DNA of 64,000 nt from Marinomonas lutimaris (GTDB taxonomy: Bacteria; Pseudomonadota; Gammaproteobacteria; Pseudomonadales; Marinomonadaceae). The stretch spans positions 62,001 to 126,000 of the forward strand of contig NZ_JAHLLW010000003.1 of assembly GCF_019426345.1 (NCBI RefSeq), given 5' to 3'. The notes beneath the pieces were generated by a model that saw only the letters and a program-made list of their open reading frames with translations, did no database searches and was not told where the DNA came from. Shown here in pieces: positions 55,433 through 64,000 of this stretch (position 1 is its first letter; each line of letters starts with the position of its first letter). The position numbers were made by a program, and so were the translations under genes.

Positions 55433-56287
55433 TTATTCTGGCAGTTTTTCTTTATATCCCATTTCTAAAAGCTTTTTTTGACTAATTTCGCGATAACGAG
55501 CTCGCACGCCAGACCCATGTGTTTTTTGGGTGTAGTAGAGTAAAGGCGCAATCTGCTCTTCATCTAAAGATAGATCACTAGCAATTTTACTAGACAAATC
55601 TTTCACACTGAGCGTTTGCTTGTCTTCGATCATAATGACTTTGGGGATCACTAAGCGCTCGCCAGCAATCACTCGATCAACGATTTTCAAATAACTTTGC
55701 TCAAACAAAGGCCAAGTTACTCGTTCTTCTTCAGACTTTAATTTGTACCAACCCGCCTGAGAGCCTGCAAAAAATACCGCATTATGACTCCATTTATATT
55801 GCAAAGGATCGGTTCGGCAAGTACAGGCTTCAAGATACGCTGCACGTGGATCAGGTAAACCATAAGCTTTATATGCGGTATTAATCAGCTTCAAAAAGTC
55901 GGCAATGGTTGGCGGCCATGTGTGCTCTTCTTTCGTACGCTCTACAGCGTAAGCCAACAACGGCTCTTGGAAGCCTTTCAGTGCAATCGCCCATTCGCGC
56001 TTAGCTAGCTTAACCTCATCCGTTGTGCTGTAAGCAGAGGCGAATTTATGAGTGTAAATGGCTTTAAAACGGGCGAACAGCATATTAACCAAAATACGTG
56101 TTTGCTGCTCAGCCTCTGTTGGGCCCGATTCGCGACTCGCATTACCAGCGTTAGCATATCCCGAGTTATTGTACCCAGGATTGCCAGAACCATACTCACC
56201 AGTCTGTGTCGTGGATGTTGTTGAGGGCGTCGCTAACCTGCTCTCTAGAGGTTTTATTAAATTTTGTACTGCCTGAGGTTCCTTCAT
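55433..56287 (-). CDS. replication-protein-P-like helicase-loading protein
   Basis: A 284-residue protein. An N-terminal Ser/Thr/Gly/Asn-rich stretch (about 20-55) precedes a domain like phage replication protein P: ERTKEEHTWPPTIADFL, DPRAAYLEACTC, WSHNAVFFAGSQAGWYKL, and GERLVIPK. Such proteins recruit the replicative helicase. Its start overlaps the upstream DnaT-like gene by 92 bases in another frame, with AGG before the ATG. As these are chromosomal genes in core context, they may replace DnaT/DnaC of enteric bacteria. This role is inferred. Confidence 0.8.
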   Translation of the reverse strand: MKEPQAVQNLIKPLESRLATPSTTSTTQTGEYGSGNPGYNNSGYANAGNASRESGPTEAEQQTRILVNMLFARFKAIYTHKFASAYSTTDEVKLAKREWAIALKGFQEPLLAYAVERTKEEHTWPPTIADFLKLINTAYKAYGLPDPRAAYLEACTCRTDPLQYKWSHNAVFFAGSQAGWYKLKSEEERVTWPLFEQSYLKIVDRVIAGERLVIPKVIMIEDKQTLSVKDLSSKIASDLSLDEEQIAPLLYYTQKTHGSGVRARYREISQKKLLEMGYKEKLPE

Positions 56288-57002
56288 ATGAAGACCTATC
56301 CGATTGTTTGTATTGCCACTGACGTTTTACGTATTTAAAAAATTCACTGTTCCAAGTTCTGACATTTTTTCGCTGCTCTTTGATTCTAAGCAAAAACTCA
56401 GTTTGCAAAGACAAGGCGAATTCACGGGCTATGCCAGCTTGGCCAATTTGCTCTAACGTCGCTTCTTCAGGTTGCCACTGATCTGGTTGTCGAGCTCGCT
56501 CTTTTTGCTCCAGATACAAGTCAAAATCCGTGATACCGCGACGATCATTTACTACTGGCGGTGATGGTGCTTCGTATTGTCGAACAGGTTGCTTCGCAGG
56601 ATAACTTTTAGGCTGCGGTGTAAATTCTTCGGTTTTCTCCCGAGACGCTTTGTGCAACCGATCCATTTTGCTCATCAAGGAATCGTCTTTAGAAGACGCT
56701 TCTGCAGCTGGCTTAATGGTTTGCGCCGCTTTTTGAGATGATGCTAAATGAACCTCAAGTATTTCTTCTTGTCGCTGAAAGCTCAATAGTTGGCTAATCT
56801 GTAAATTCGCCAACAATCGCATCAACATAGGCACTGTCCAAAACGGCAACTGAACACTAAGTCGGCTCATTTCAACACGTAAAGCATTGGAGCCAACAAG
56901 ATAAGCCTGCTGCTTCAAAAAGGTCAATAATACGGTTTCTTCTAACCCGATCTGGGCTGCCATTGAAAATGATATCGGTAATGAATAGTCGTTATCCAAC
57001 AT
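56196..57002 (-). CDS. DnaT-like primosomal protein
   Basis: A protein of about 268 residues from the second ATG (MLDNDYSLPISF); an ATG six codons earlier is possible. The N-terminal part resembles DnaT (FSMAAQIGLEETVLLTFL). A C-terminal DnaT ssDNA-binding-type segment (about 170-240) has WQPEEATLEQIGQAGI, then FALSLQTEFLLRI and WNSEFFKYVKRQW. The middle is charged and likely disordered. DnaT acts in replication restart with PriA/PriB. It overlaps the P-like gene by 92 bases. Confidence 0.82.
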   Translation of the reverse strand: MLDNDYSLPISFSMAAQIGLEETVLLTFLKQQAYLVGSNALRVEMSRLSVQLPFWTVPMLMRLLANLQISQLLSFQRQEEILEVHLASSQKAAQTIKPAAEASSKDDSLMSKMDRLHKASREKTEEFTPQPKSYPAKQPVRQYEAPSPPVVNDRRGITDFDLYLEQKERARQPDQWQPEEATLEQIGQAGIAREFALSLQTEFLLRIKEQRKNVRTWNSEFFKYVKRQWQYKQSDRSSYEGTSGSTKFNKTSREQVSDALNNIHDTDW

Positions 57003-57341
57003 AAATCTCGCTTCACACATTTAGCATGACAGTCTATCAAAAGCCGTTCCCATTAGCACGAGAACCTTAAAGTAACCTTACTATCGGTACAGAATGACGT
57101 TCGCTATTCCCACTGACCATTAGACTTTAGCAATATAGGGATTTTATTCGCTAACAAAACAACTGTTAAGCAATTTTGACAGAGCTAAATAACACTCCTA
57201 TGCTCAAGTTACGACAATGCTTTTTTATTCGGTTCTTTAGTAAGTAAAAACGAAAGAGTAATGACAGATCCATAATAGTCAGCTTAATAAAGAGTATTTT
57301 GTATTGTCGGTTCCGCAAACATCCCTCAGGAGGAAAGTAGT
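57003..57341. other. intergenic region upstream of hpf
   Basis: About 340 bases between divergent dnaT-like and hpf genes. It contains a promoter-like pair for hpf and no other recognised feature. Confidence 0.5.
57176..57204 (+). promoter_or_regulatory. candidate promoter of hpf
   Basis: TTGACA (57176-57181) and TATGCT (57199-57204) with a 17-base spacer. This would give a leader of about 130 bases. Confidence 0.55.
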
Positions 57342-57659
57342 ATGCACACTACCAAAATTTCTGGACACCATATCGATGTAACCCCTGCAATAAAAGACCA
57401 TATCAACGAAAAGCTCAGCAAAATATCAAAGCTGACAGACCAAATAACATCAGTCAACGTCACCTTACTAAAGGATAGCAAGAGCCAAAAAGCGGAAGCA
57501 AGAGTACATATTCCAGGCAAAGAAATATTTGCCACAGCCTCCTCTGAAGACAGATTATTTCACGCGATTGATGACATGGTCGATAAATTAGCCAAGCAAA
57601 TAGATAAACACAAAACCAAACAATCCAGTGCCCATCACAAATCCGTGACGACACACTAG
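57342..57659 (+). CDS. hpf: ribosome hibernation promoting factor (short form)
   Basis: HPF binds the 30S subunit and promotes 100S ribosome dimers in slow growth. The 105-residue protein is one S30EA domain: start TTKISGHHIDVTPAIKDHI, then LLKDSKSQKAEARVHIPGKE and LFHAIDDMVDKLAKQIDKHK. It is the short form without the long C-terminal dimerisation domain. AGGAGG precedes the ATG. The usual rpoN neighbour is absent here. Confidence 0.95.
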   Translation: MHTTKISGHHIDVTPAIKDHINEKLSKISKLTDQITSVNVTLLKDSKSQKAEARVHIPGKEIFATASSEDRLFHAIDDMVDKLAKQIDKHKTKQSSAHHKSVTTH

Positions 57660-57696
57660 TTACTTAAAACCGCTTAACAGTCCCTTACTTATTTCG

Positions 57697-57725
57697 AAAA
57701 ACACTGCGATTCTGCGGTGTTTTTC
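57697..57725 (+). terminator. terminator after hpf
   Basis: Arms AAAAACAC and GTGTTTTT with extra GC pairing in the loop (TGCG, TGCG), ending in a T-run. It lies about 38 bases after hpf. Confidence 0.75.
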
Positions 57726-57823
57726 TGTATTTATTGCCTAGATAAACAATCTAGCTTGAAGTTTGGAACTTTCAGCCGCATATTAAGTCTATTGATAGTC
57801 TTAAACCTTAAAGGAGTAATCTC

Positions 57824-58477
57824 ATGCGTTACACAGAAGCCCTTTCGACACATTCGTCACAAGCGGCAAACAAAACGCTCCGCAATACTTACGGACTGTT
57901 GTCGCTTACCCTATTGTTCAGCGCCTTCACTGCGGGCATGAGCATGGCTTTCAACTTACCCCATCCTGGCCTAATTATTACACTAGTAGGCTTTTATGGT
58001 TTACTTTTCCTAACACACAAATTTAAAAATAGCTCTGCAGGTCTTCTTTGTGTGTTTGCGTTAACTGGATTTATGGGCATTACCCTTGGGCCTATATTAA
58101 GCATGTATATGAATATGCCTGGTGGCGGTAGCTTAATCATGAGCGCATTAGGCATCACAGGCCTATCCTTCCTAGGCCTATCTGCTTATGCACTAGTTTC
58201 AAAGAAAGACTTCAGCTTCCTTAACGGATTCATCACTGTTGGTTTCTTTGTACTATTGTTCGCTGTGATTGCTGGTATTTTCATCAAAATGCCTGCATTG
58301 CAAATTTTCATCTCTGCTGGTTTTGCGCTTTTCTCTGCGGCGGTTATTTTGCTGCAAACGAGCCAAATCGTACGTGGTGGTGAAACCAACTACATAGTTG
58401 CAACAGTGACTCTGTATGTTTCCCTATACAACATGTTTCTAAGCGTATTGTCTCTTCTTGGTATGTCTCGCGATTAA
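57824..58477 (+). CDS. yccA: Bax inhibitor-1/YccA family membrane protein
   Basis: A 217-residue inner-membrane protein with seven predicted helices. The N-terminus SQAANKTLRNTYGLLSLTLLFS and the central FMGITLGPILSMYM with GLSAYALVSKKDFSFL segments are typical of the BI-1/YccA family. E. coli YccA binds and restrains the FtsH protease. AAGGAG lies upstream. It is monocistronic with its own terminator. Confidence 0.95.
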   Translation: MRYTEALSTHSSQAANKTLRNTYGLLSLTLLFSAFTAGMSMAFNLPHPGLIITLVGFYGLLFLTHKFKNSSAGLLCVFALTGFMGITLGPILSMYMNMPGGGSLIMSALGITGLSFLGLSAYALVSKKDFSFLNGFITVGFFVLLFAVIAGIFIKMPALQIFISAGFALFSAAVILLQTSQIVRGGETNYIVATVTLYVSLYNMFLSVLSLLGMSRD

Positions 58478-58497
58478 TCATCCGTTACAATCAACAC

Positions 58498-58525
58498 GAA
58501 AAGGCCGCTGACTGCGGCCTTTTTT
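58498..58525 (+). terminator. terminator after yccA
   Basis: Arms AAGGCCGC and GCGGCCTT with loop TGACT and a T-run. Confidence 0.9.
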
Positions 58526-58566
58526 ATGTGTAAAATTTGCCACATCTCTTACCAAGGTTATTTTTG

Positions 58567-58959
58567 ATGCAATACACTCTGCTCATTACAGGCTCTCCAT
58601 ATCAAAGCAAGGCTTGCCACACAGCGCTTCGCTTTATCCGTGCCGCTCTAAATAAACACCCTGACAGCATCAAGGGCGTATTTTTTTATGAGGATGCTGT
58701 GCTTATTGGCAACCAAACAGCACAGCCGCCAAGAGATGAAATCAACTTAACTAAAGCTTGGCAAGAAATAGCAGAGCAACACAGCATCCCTTTGTATTTG
58801 TGTATTGCAGCAGCGGTAAGACGCGGCGTAATTAACGAAAGTGAAAGCCGTCGCTATGAGTTAGAACAACACACGCTTGCAGAGCATTTTCAGCTTGAAG
58901 GCTTAGGAACTCTTGTTGATCTAATGAACACCACAAACAAAGTCATTCAGTTTAGGTAA
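58567..58959 (+). CDS. tusD: sulfurtransferase complex subunit TusD
   Basis: TusD relays persulfide sulfur from TusA to TusE for 2-thiouridine at the tRNA wobble base. The ATG chosen gives 130 residues, starting MQYTLLITGSPYQSKA, with AAGG upstream. The active Cys lies in LCIAAAVRRGV, matching the C78 context of E. coli TusD. It is the first gene of tusDCBE. Confidence 0.94.
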   Translation: MQYTLLITGSPYQSKACHTALRFIRAALNKHPDSIKGVFFYEDAVLIGNQTAQPPRDEINLTKAWQEIAEQHSIPLYLCIAAAVRRGVINESESRRYELEQHTLAEHFQLEGLGTLVDLMNTTNKVIQFR

Positions 58960-58963
58960 TCTT

Positions 58964-59311
58964 ATGAAATACACACTAATTCACCTAAACTCCAGCCCCT
59001 ATTTCAGCTTAGCTTGCAAGGAAGGTTTAGATCTTGCTCTGGTTCTGGCGACTTTTGAGCAACCTGTGGACTTATGTCTATCTGGGGCAGCACTCGCACT
59101 TTTGACCGACAATCAAACCCCAACAGCAGAGCAAGGTAAAAACCTGCACAAGCTGCTTGCTGGATTAGAGTTTTACGATATTGAAAACATCTTCATAGAG
59201 AAGCACCACTCTTGGCTTAGCGATCAGCCAACTTGGCAAGGTGTTCAGCAACTTGATGAAGCCGAATGGCAAACCCTGTTTTCACAATACCAACAAGTTT
59301 TTCGGTTTTAA
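58964..59311 (+). CDS. tusC: sulfurtransferase complex subunit TusC
   Basis: TusC is the DsrF-type scaffold subunit of TusBCD. The 115-residue protein has the DsrE/F fold with SSPYFSLACKEGLDLALVLATF at the start and a Gly-Leu-Glu-Phe-Tyr-Asp segment (AGLEFYDIENIF) conserved in the family. It follows tusD after 4 bases. Confidence 0.92.
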   Translation: MKYTLIHLNSSPYFSLACKEGLDLALVLATFEQPVDLCLSGAALALLTDNQTPTAEQGKNLHKLLAGLEFYDIENIFIEKHHSWLSDQPTWQGVQQLDEAEWQTLFSQYQQVFRF

Positions 59312-59313
59312 TT

Positions 59314-59601
59314 ATGCGACTTCACCAAATAAATCAACTCGATTACCCAACAACACTAGAAACAACGTGGCAAAATAGCGTGCAAACTGGCGACCAAATA
59401 CTGCTGATTGAAGAGGGCTTTTTAAGACTGATTCAGCACGCCAACACAATGCAAAGGCTGGCTGAAGAAAAGCTGGCAGAACTCTATTATTTGCAAAGCG
59501 ATGCAACAGCTTATGGTTTATCACCAAAATTGGGCACCGCGCTTTCAGAAGAAGAATGGGTCGATTTAACCTTTACTGCGGAAGCAAACATTAGTTGGTA
59601 A
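59314..59601 (+). CDS. tusB: sulfurtransferase complex subunit TusB
   Basis: TusB is the small DsrH-type subunit. From the ATG two bases after the tusC stop it is 95 residues (MRLHQINQLD). The segment GDQILLIEEGFLRLIQ is like DsrH. The Cys used by some DsrH proteins is absent, as in many TusB. Confidence 0.9.
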   Translation: MRLHQINQLDYPTTLETTWQNSVQTGDQILLIEEGFLRLIQHANTMQRLAEEKLAELYYLQSDATAYGLSPKLGTALSEEEWVDLTFTAEANISW

Positions 59602-59606
59602 TCAAT

Positions 59607-59927
59607 ATGACAAACGACACAGCAGTTCTAGACGAAGAAGGTTACTTGCTCAACCTACAAGATTGGACACCAGAGCTTGCCAATCAACTGGCGAAAGACG
59701 TTGAAATCGAGCTAACCGATGCTCATTGGGAAATTATTTATTTATTGCGCGACTTCTATGAAGAGTTTGAAGTCTCTCCTGCCATGCGACCACTGGTAAA
59801 AGCCGTATCAAAAAAACTAGGCACAGAAAAAGGACGCAGCATTTATCTAATGACGCTATTTCCCGGCAGCCCTCCAAAATTAGCTGCAAAAATTGCCGGC
59901 CTCCCTAAACCAGCAAATTGCTTGTAA
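59607..59927 (+). CDS. tusE: sulfurtransferase TusE (DsrC family)
   Basis: TusE takes sulfur from TusBCD and hands it to MnmA. About 106 residues, with the family core LNLQDWTPELANQLAKDVEIEL, then HWEIIYLLRDFYEEFEVSPAMRPLVK, and the catalytic penultimate Cys in KPANCL at the C-terminus. Only this Cys is present, not the second Cys of true sulfite-reductase DsrC. Its ATG is just after the tusB stop. Confidence 0.95.
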   Translation: MTNDTAVLDEEGYLLNLQDWTPELANQLAKDVEIELTDAHWEIIYLLRDFYEEFEVSPAMRPLVKAVSKKLGTEKGRSIYLMTLFPGSPPKLAAKIAGLPKPANCL

Positions 59928-59947
59928 CATTCAAGATCTTAAAGAGA

Positions 59948-59983
59948 CAAAAAAAAGCGGAGCCATTTAAGCTCCGCTTTTAT
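59948..59983. terminator. bidirectional terminator between tusE and cobA
   Basis: Arms AAAGCGGAGC and GCTCCGCTTT around CATTTAA, A-run before and T after. Confidence 0.9.
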
Positions 59984-60001
59984 TCAAACGCCTTAAGCAA
60001 T

Positions 60002-60745
60002 TTAGTACTTTCCGTACCACTCTAATTTCTTCTGCAAAGTCACCACCTCACCAATTATCAATAACGCAGGGGATTTCGCTTCGTTCACCACGGACACTTC
60101 ATAGACATCTTGAATAGTAGAAGTAAAAACGCGCTGCTCGTTGGTTGTGCCTTTTTCAACAATCGCCACTGGCATAGAGGGACTCATACCAAAGCGAATC
60201 AACGACTGAGTGATGTCTTTAAGGCCCGTTAAGCCCATATAAATGACCAAGGTTTGCGCTGGATGCACCAACTCTTCCCAAGGTAATTCTGTTGTGCCAT
60301 CTTTCAAATGACCAGTTAAGAATCGAACCGACTGAGCGTAATCACGATGCGTTAACGGAATTCCGGCATACGCAGCACAGCCTGCCGCCGCCGTTACACC
60401 CGGAACCACTTCAAAAGGTACGCCCTCTTCAATTAATTCTTCAAGCTCTTCACCGCCGCGCCCGAAGATAAAAGGATCGCCGCCTTTTAAACGCACCACC
60501 ATATGGCCTTCTTTGGCCTTGGCAGCGAGCAGACTGTTAATCTCTTCTTGTGGAAGGCTATGCAAAGACTTGGCTTTACCCACGTACATTTTTTCTGCCG
60601 ACTCTGGAATGAGATCAATAATCTCTTTGCCAACTAAGCGATCGTACAAAACCACATCGGCCATTTTTAATAAACGATATGCTTTTAACGTCAACAACTC
60701 TGGATCACCTGGACCCGCACCAATCAAATAGACCTTGCCCGTCAT
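60002..60745 (-). CDS. cobA: uroporphyrinogen-III C-methyltransferase
   Basis: CobA/SUMT methylates uroporphyrinogen III twice with SAM to precorrin-2, toward siroheme or cobalamin. The ATG chosen has GGAAG upstream; the protein is 247 residues. Signatures are [18 protein letters not shown] at the start, [18 protein letters not shown], and [23 protein letters not shown]. It is a stand-alone SUMT without the CysG dehydrogenase/chelatase domain. It may supply siroheme for sulfite or nitrite reductase. Confidence 0.96.
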   Translation of the reverse strand: MTGKVYLIGAGPGDPELLTLKAYRLLKMADVVLYDRLVGKEIIDLIPESAEKMYVGKAKSLHSLPQEEINSLLAAKAKEGHMVVRLKGGDPFIFGRGGEELEELIEEGVPFEVVPGVTAAAGCAAYAGIPLTHRDYAQSVRFLTGHLKDGTTELPWEELVHPAQTLVIYMGLTGLKDITQSLIRFGMSPSMPVAIVEKGTTNEQRVFTSTIQDVYEVSVVNEAKSPALLIIGEVVTLQKKLEWYGKY

Positions 60746-60767
60746 AACTTCCAATATCCATTCATAC

Positions 60768-60797
60768 AAAAAAAGCCTCCGTTGAGGCTTTTTTATT
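60768..60797. terminator. terminator after serS
   Basis: AAGCCTC and GAGGCTT arms around a 4-base loop, with A and T runs on the two sides. It ends serS before cobA. Confidence 0.9.
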
Positions 60798-60809
60798 AGA
60801 AAATTTAGC

Positions 60810-62132
<1,323 letters not shown>

Positions 62133-62178
62133 TCAGTGTGTATAAATAAATTAGGGTGTCTTCAAACAATAACAGGGA

Positions 62179-62550
62179 TCAAAAAAAACGAGTAACGGCC
62201 ATACCGACAGCTAAACCAGCAATCCCCAAAACACAGCTCAATAATAAATAGCTTACTGCACTTAGCCAAGCCTGCATGTTAATAAGAGAGACAATTTCCA
62301 ACGAAAAAGTGGAAAAAGTGGTAAATGCCCCTAAAAAACCCACCATAACCAGAGGTCGATAAGGCTCAAGGGATGGCATGCGCTCGCTTATCACTACAAA
62401 CGCCACGCCCATCAACACACAGCCTAGAACATTAATCACCATAGTCGCAAAGGGAAAATGATGATTCCAGTAGGTATTAATCCATTTTGTCATGCCGTAA
62501 CGACTCAGTGCACCAAACGCGCCACCAATGGCAATCATAAAATACATCAT
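62179..62550 (-). CDS. crcB: fluoride efflux protein CrcB
   Basis: CrcB/Fluc is a dual-topology fluoride channel of the inner membrane. The 123-residue protein has four helices and the signatures [23 protein letters not shown] and [13 protein letters not shown]. Only one copy is present, so it would form an antiparallel homodimer. No fluoride riboswitch was recognised. It overlaps rarA by four bases. Confidence 0.95.
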   Translation of the reverse strand: MMYFMIAIGGAFGALSRYGMTKWINTYWNHHFPFATMVINVLGCVLMGVAFVVISERMPSLEPYRPLVMVGFLGAFTTFSTFSLEIVSLINMQAWLSAVSYLLLSCVLGIAGLAVGMAVTRFF

Positions 62551-63935
62551 TCTTCATCCCCTTGAGATAAGCCTTGAGACTGGTAAAAAGAGTCATAACG
62601 CTGTAACGGGCTTTGATTATCCAAATCAGACAACCAGGCCAGCTTGTCATTGATTTTTTTCTCTAGGCCGCGATCTGTCGGCTGATAGTAACGCATATCG
62701 GCCAATTCTTCTGGCATATAGTTTTCACCGGCGGCGTAAGCATGCTCTTCATTGTGAGCATAGCGATACTCATCGCCATGCCCCATGCTTTTCGCCAAAG
62801 AGGTTGGTGCATTACGCAAATGTACAGGCACTTCATAACTAGGTTGCGCCGCGACATCAGACATTGCTTGATTAAAGGCTTTATAAACGGCATTACTCTT
62901 AGGTGCGCACGCCATGTAGACGGCTGCCTGCGCAATAGCACGATTCCCCTCACTCGGACCAACGCGCTCAAAAACATCCCAAGCGTTTAAGCCAATCTGC
63001 AAGGCTCGCGGATCCGCATTACCAATATCTTCCGATGCGATAGCCAGCAAGCGACGAGCGATGTACAAAGGATCACAGCCGCCATCCAGCATTCGCGCCA
63101 TCCAGTACAAGGCACCATCAGGCGATGAACCACGAACAGATTTATGAAACGCTGAGATTTGGTCGTAAAACACATCGCCTTTACGATCAAAGCGACGAAC
63201 ACTACCGCCTAAGACATCCTCCAACTGCTCTTGCGTCACCTTACTTCCCGGCTCCACAAGATCGGATAATATTTCTAAGAAATTAAGGCCTCGACGAATA
63301 TCACCATCAGCCGCTTGAGCCAATACAGATAAAAAGTAATCGTCTATTTGAAAGCCACTTTCTTGAGAGTAAGCTGCAACGCCTTTTTCGTGATTTCCTA
63401 AAGCTCGCATAAGAACAAGCTTTACCTCATCTACACTCGGCGTTTTCAAACGATAAACGCGTGCCCTCGACAGCAAAGCAGAATTCAATTCAAAGGCTGG
63501 GTTTTCTGTGGTTGCACCGATAAACAAAAAGGTACCGTCTTCAATGAAAGGCAAAAAAGCGTCTTGCTGCGATTTATTGAAACGATGCACTTCATCAACA
63601 AATAGAACGGTCTGAGTGCCGTTCATCGCGCGCAATTGTTTTGCTTGATCTACTGCCGCACGAATCTCTTTAACGCCAGACATGACAGCTGAGATTTCAA
63701 TAAACTGGGCATCTAGCGCATGAGATAGAAGCTGAGCGAAAGTAGTCTTCCCAACTCCCGGAGGCCCCCAAAGAATAAAAGAATGGCAGTGGCCTGTTTC
63801 TACCATTCTACGTAACGGCTTTCCCGGACCAACCAAGTGCGACTGCCCAATATAATCATCGAGACTAGCGGGCCGCATTCTGGCTGCAAGAGGCTGATAC
63901 CCTCCTGTTGGTATGTCCGAAAAAAGATCCTTCAT
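62547..63935 (-). CDS. rarA: replication-associated recombination protein A
   Basis: RarA (MgsA) is a clamp-loader-like AAA+ ATPase acting at stalled forks. The 462-residue protein has Walker [15 protein letters not shown] near 58-66, Walker [20 protein letters not shown], sensor [18 protein letters not shown] and the C-terminal tetramerisation domain ([17 protein letters not shown]). Its ATG overlaps the lolA stop by one base. The lolA-rarA-serS arrangement is common in gammaproteobacteria. Confidence 0.97.
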   Translation of the reverse strand: MKDLFSDIPTGGYQPLAARMRPASLDDYIGQSHLVGPGKPLRRMVETGHCHSFILWGPPGVGKTTFAQLLSHALDAQFIEISAVMSGVKEIRAAVDQAKQLRAMNGTQTVLFVDEVHRFNKSQQDAFLPFIEDGTFLFIGATTENPAFELNSALLSRARVYRLKTPSVDEVKLVLMRALGNHEKGVAAYSQESGFQIDDYFLSVLAQAADGDIRRGLNFLEILSDLVEPGSKVTQEQLEDVLGGSVRRFDRKGDVFYDQISAFHKSVRGSSPDGALYWMARMLDGGCDPLYIARRLLAIASEDIGNADPRALQIGLNAWDVFERVGPSEGNRAIAQAAVYMACAPKSNAVYKAFNQAMSDVAAQPSYEVPVHLRNAPTSLAKSMGHGDEYRYAHNEEHAYAAGENYMPEELADMRYYQPTDRGLEKKINDKLAWLSDLDNQSPLQRYDSFYQSQGLSQGDEE

Positions 63936-64000
63936 TACTGACCTTCTTCGATCACATCCACGTTAGCTGGCAAGTCTAAAATAAAATTTTCTTTCGCCAC
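63935..64000 (-). CDS. lolA: LolA C-terminal end (partial)
   Basis: The last 21 codons of an open frame leave the window at its right edge. The segment [17 protein letters not shown] fits the C-terminus of LolA, the periplasmic lipoprotein carrier, and rarA follows lolA in many relatives. Its TAA overlaps the rarA ATG (TAATG). Confidence 0.7.
   Translation of the reverse strand: MAKENFILDLPANVDVIEEGQ

Overview
The window looks like a chromosomal segment of a marine gammaproteobacterium of the Oceanospirillales type, most like Marinomonas. This rests on the gene set and order: recC-recB-recD, ihfB-lapA-lapB-pyrF, uvrY-uvrC-pgsA followed by tRNA-Gly/Cys/Leu, lolA-rarA-crcB-serS, and tusDCBE. 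I ran no database search, so genus is an inference.

Layout. 1-24.2 kb is core genome: tRNA-Val, uvrB, a SulP anion transporter, a ComEA-like protein, pyrF/lapB/lapA/ihfB, ppa, trxB, moeB, gsk (inosine-guanosine kinase), cheW, a Tim44-like protein, trpS and recD/recB/recC, ending in a ParDE toxin-antitoxin pair with a palindromic operator. 24.6-40.0 kb is a catabolic block, visibly richer in G+C and CTG codons. It holds a TRAP transporter, purU, aspartokinase-kbl-tdh, heterotetrameric sarcosine oxidase soxBDAG, a fragment of a proline-racemase-family gene, and a GlxA-type AraC regulator. Together these suggest uptake of a small carboxylate or betaine-like compound, demethylation of sarcosine to glycine with one-carbon units going to folate, release of formate by PurU, and glycine/threonine interconversion.

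40.1-44 kb holds a tandem array of four tRNA-Ala(GGC) genes, an EAL-HDOD protein, tRNA-Leu(CAA), a YciA-like thioesterase, a lipoprotein and a CPXCG protein. Two of the four tRNA-Ala genes have mismatched chimeric acceptor stems, as unequal crossing-over would produce.

44.0-51.7 kb is an accessory island beside the tRNA-Gly-Cys-Leu(UAA) operon, with a tyrosine integrase next to the tRNA-Leu gene. It is AT-rich and encodes two Cys/His-rich HNH-like proteins of unknown function, an internally deleted SRA-HNH nuclease remnant, and a compact same-strand cluster: small ThsB-like TIR protein, four-TM SLATT protein, TIR protein, second TIR protein with an unrecognised C-terminal domain. This TIR/SLATT/TIR/TIR cluster is the best candidate for an undescribed (probably NAD-dependent, abortive-infection-like) defence system.

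52-64 kb is core again: pgsA, uvrC, uvrY, a DnaT-like/replication-P-like pair, hpf, a Bax-inhibitor-1 family protein, tusDCBE, a stand-alone cobA, serS, crcB, rarA and the 3' end of lolA.
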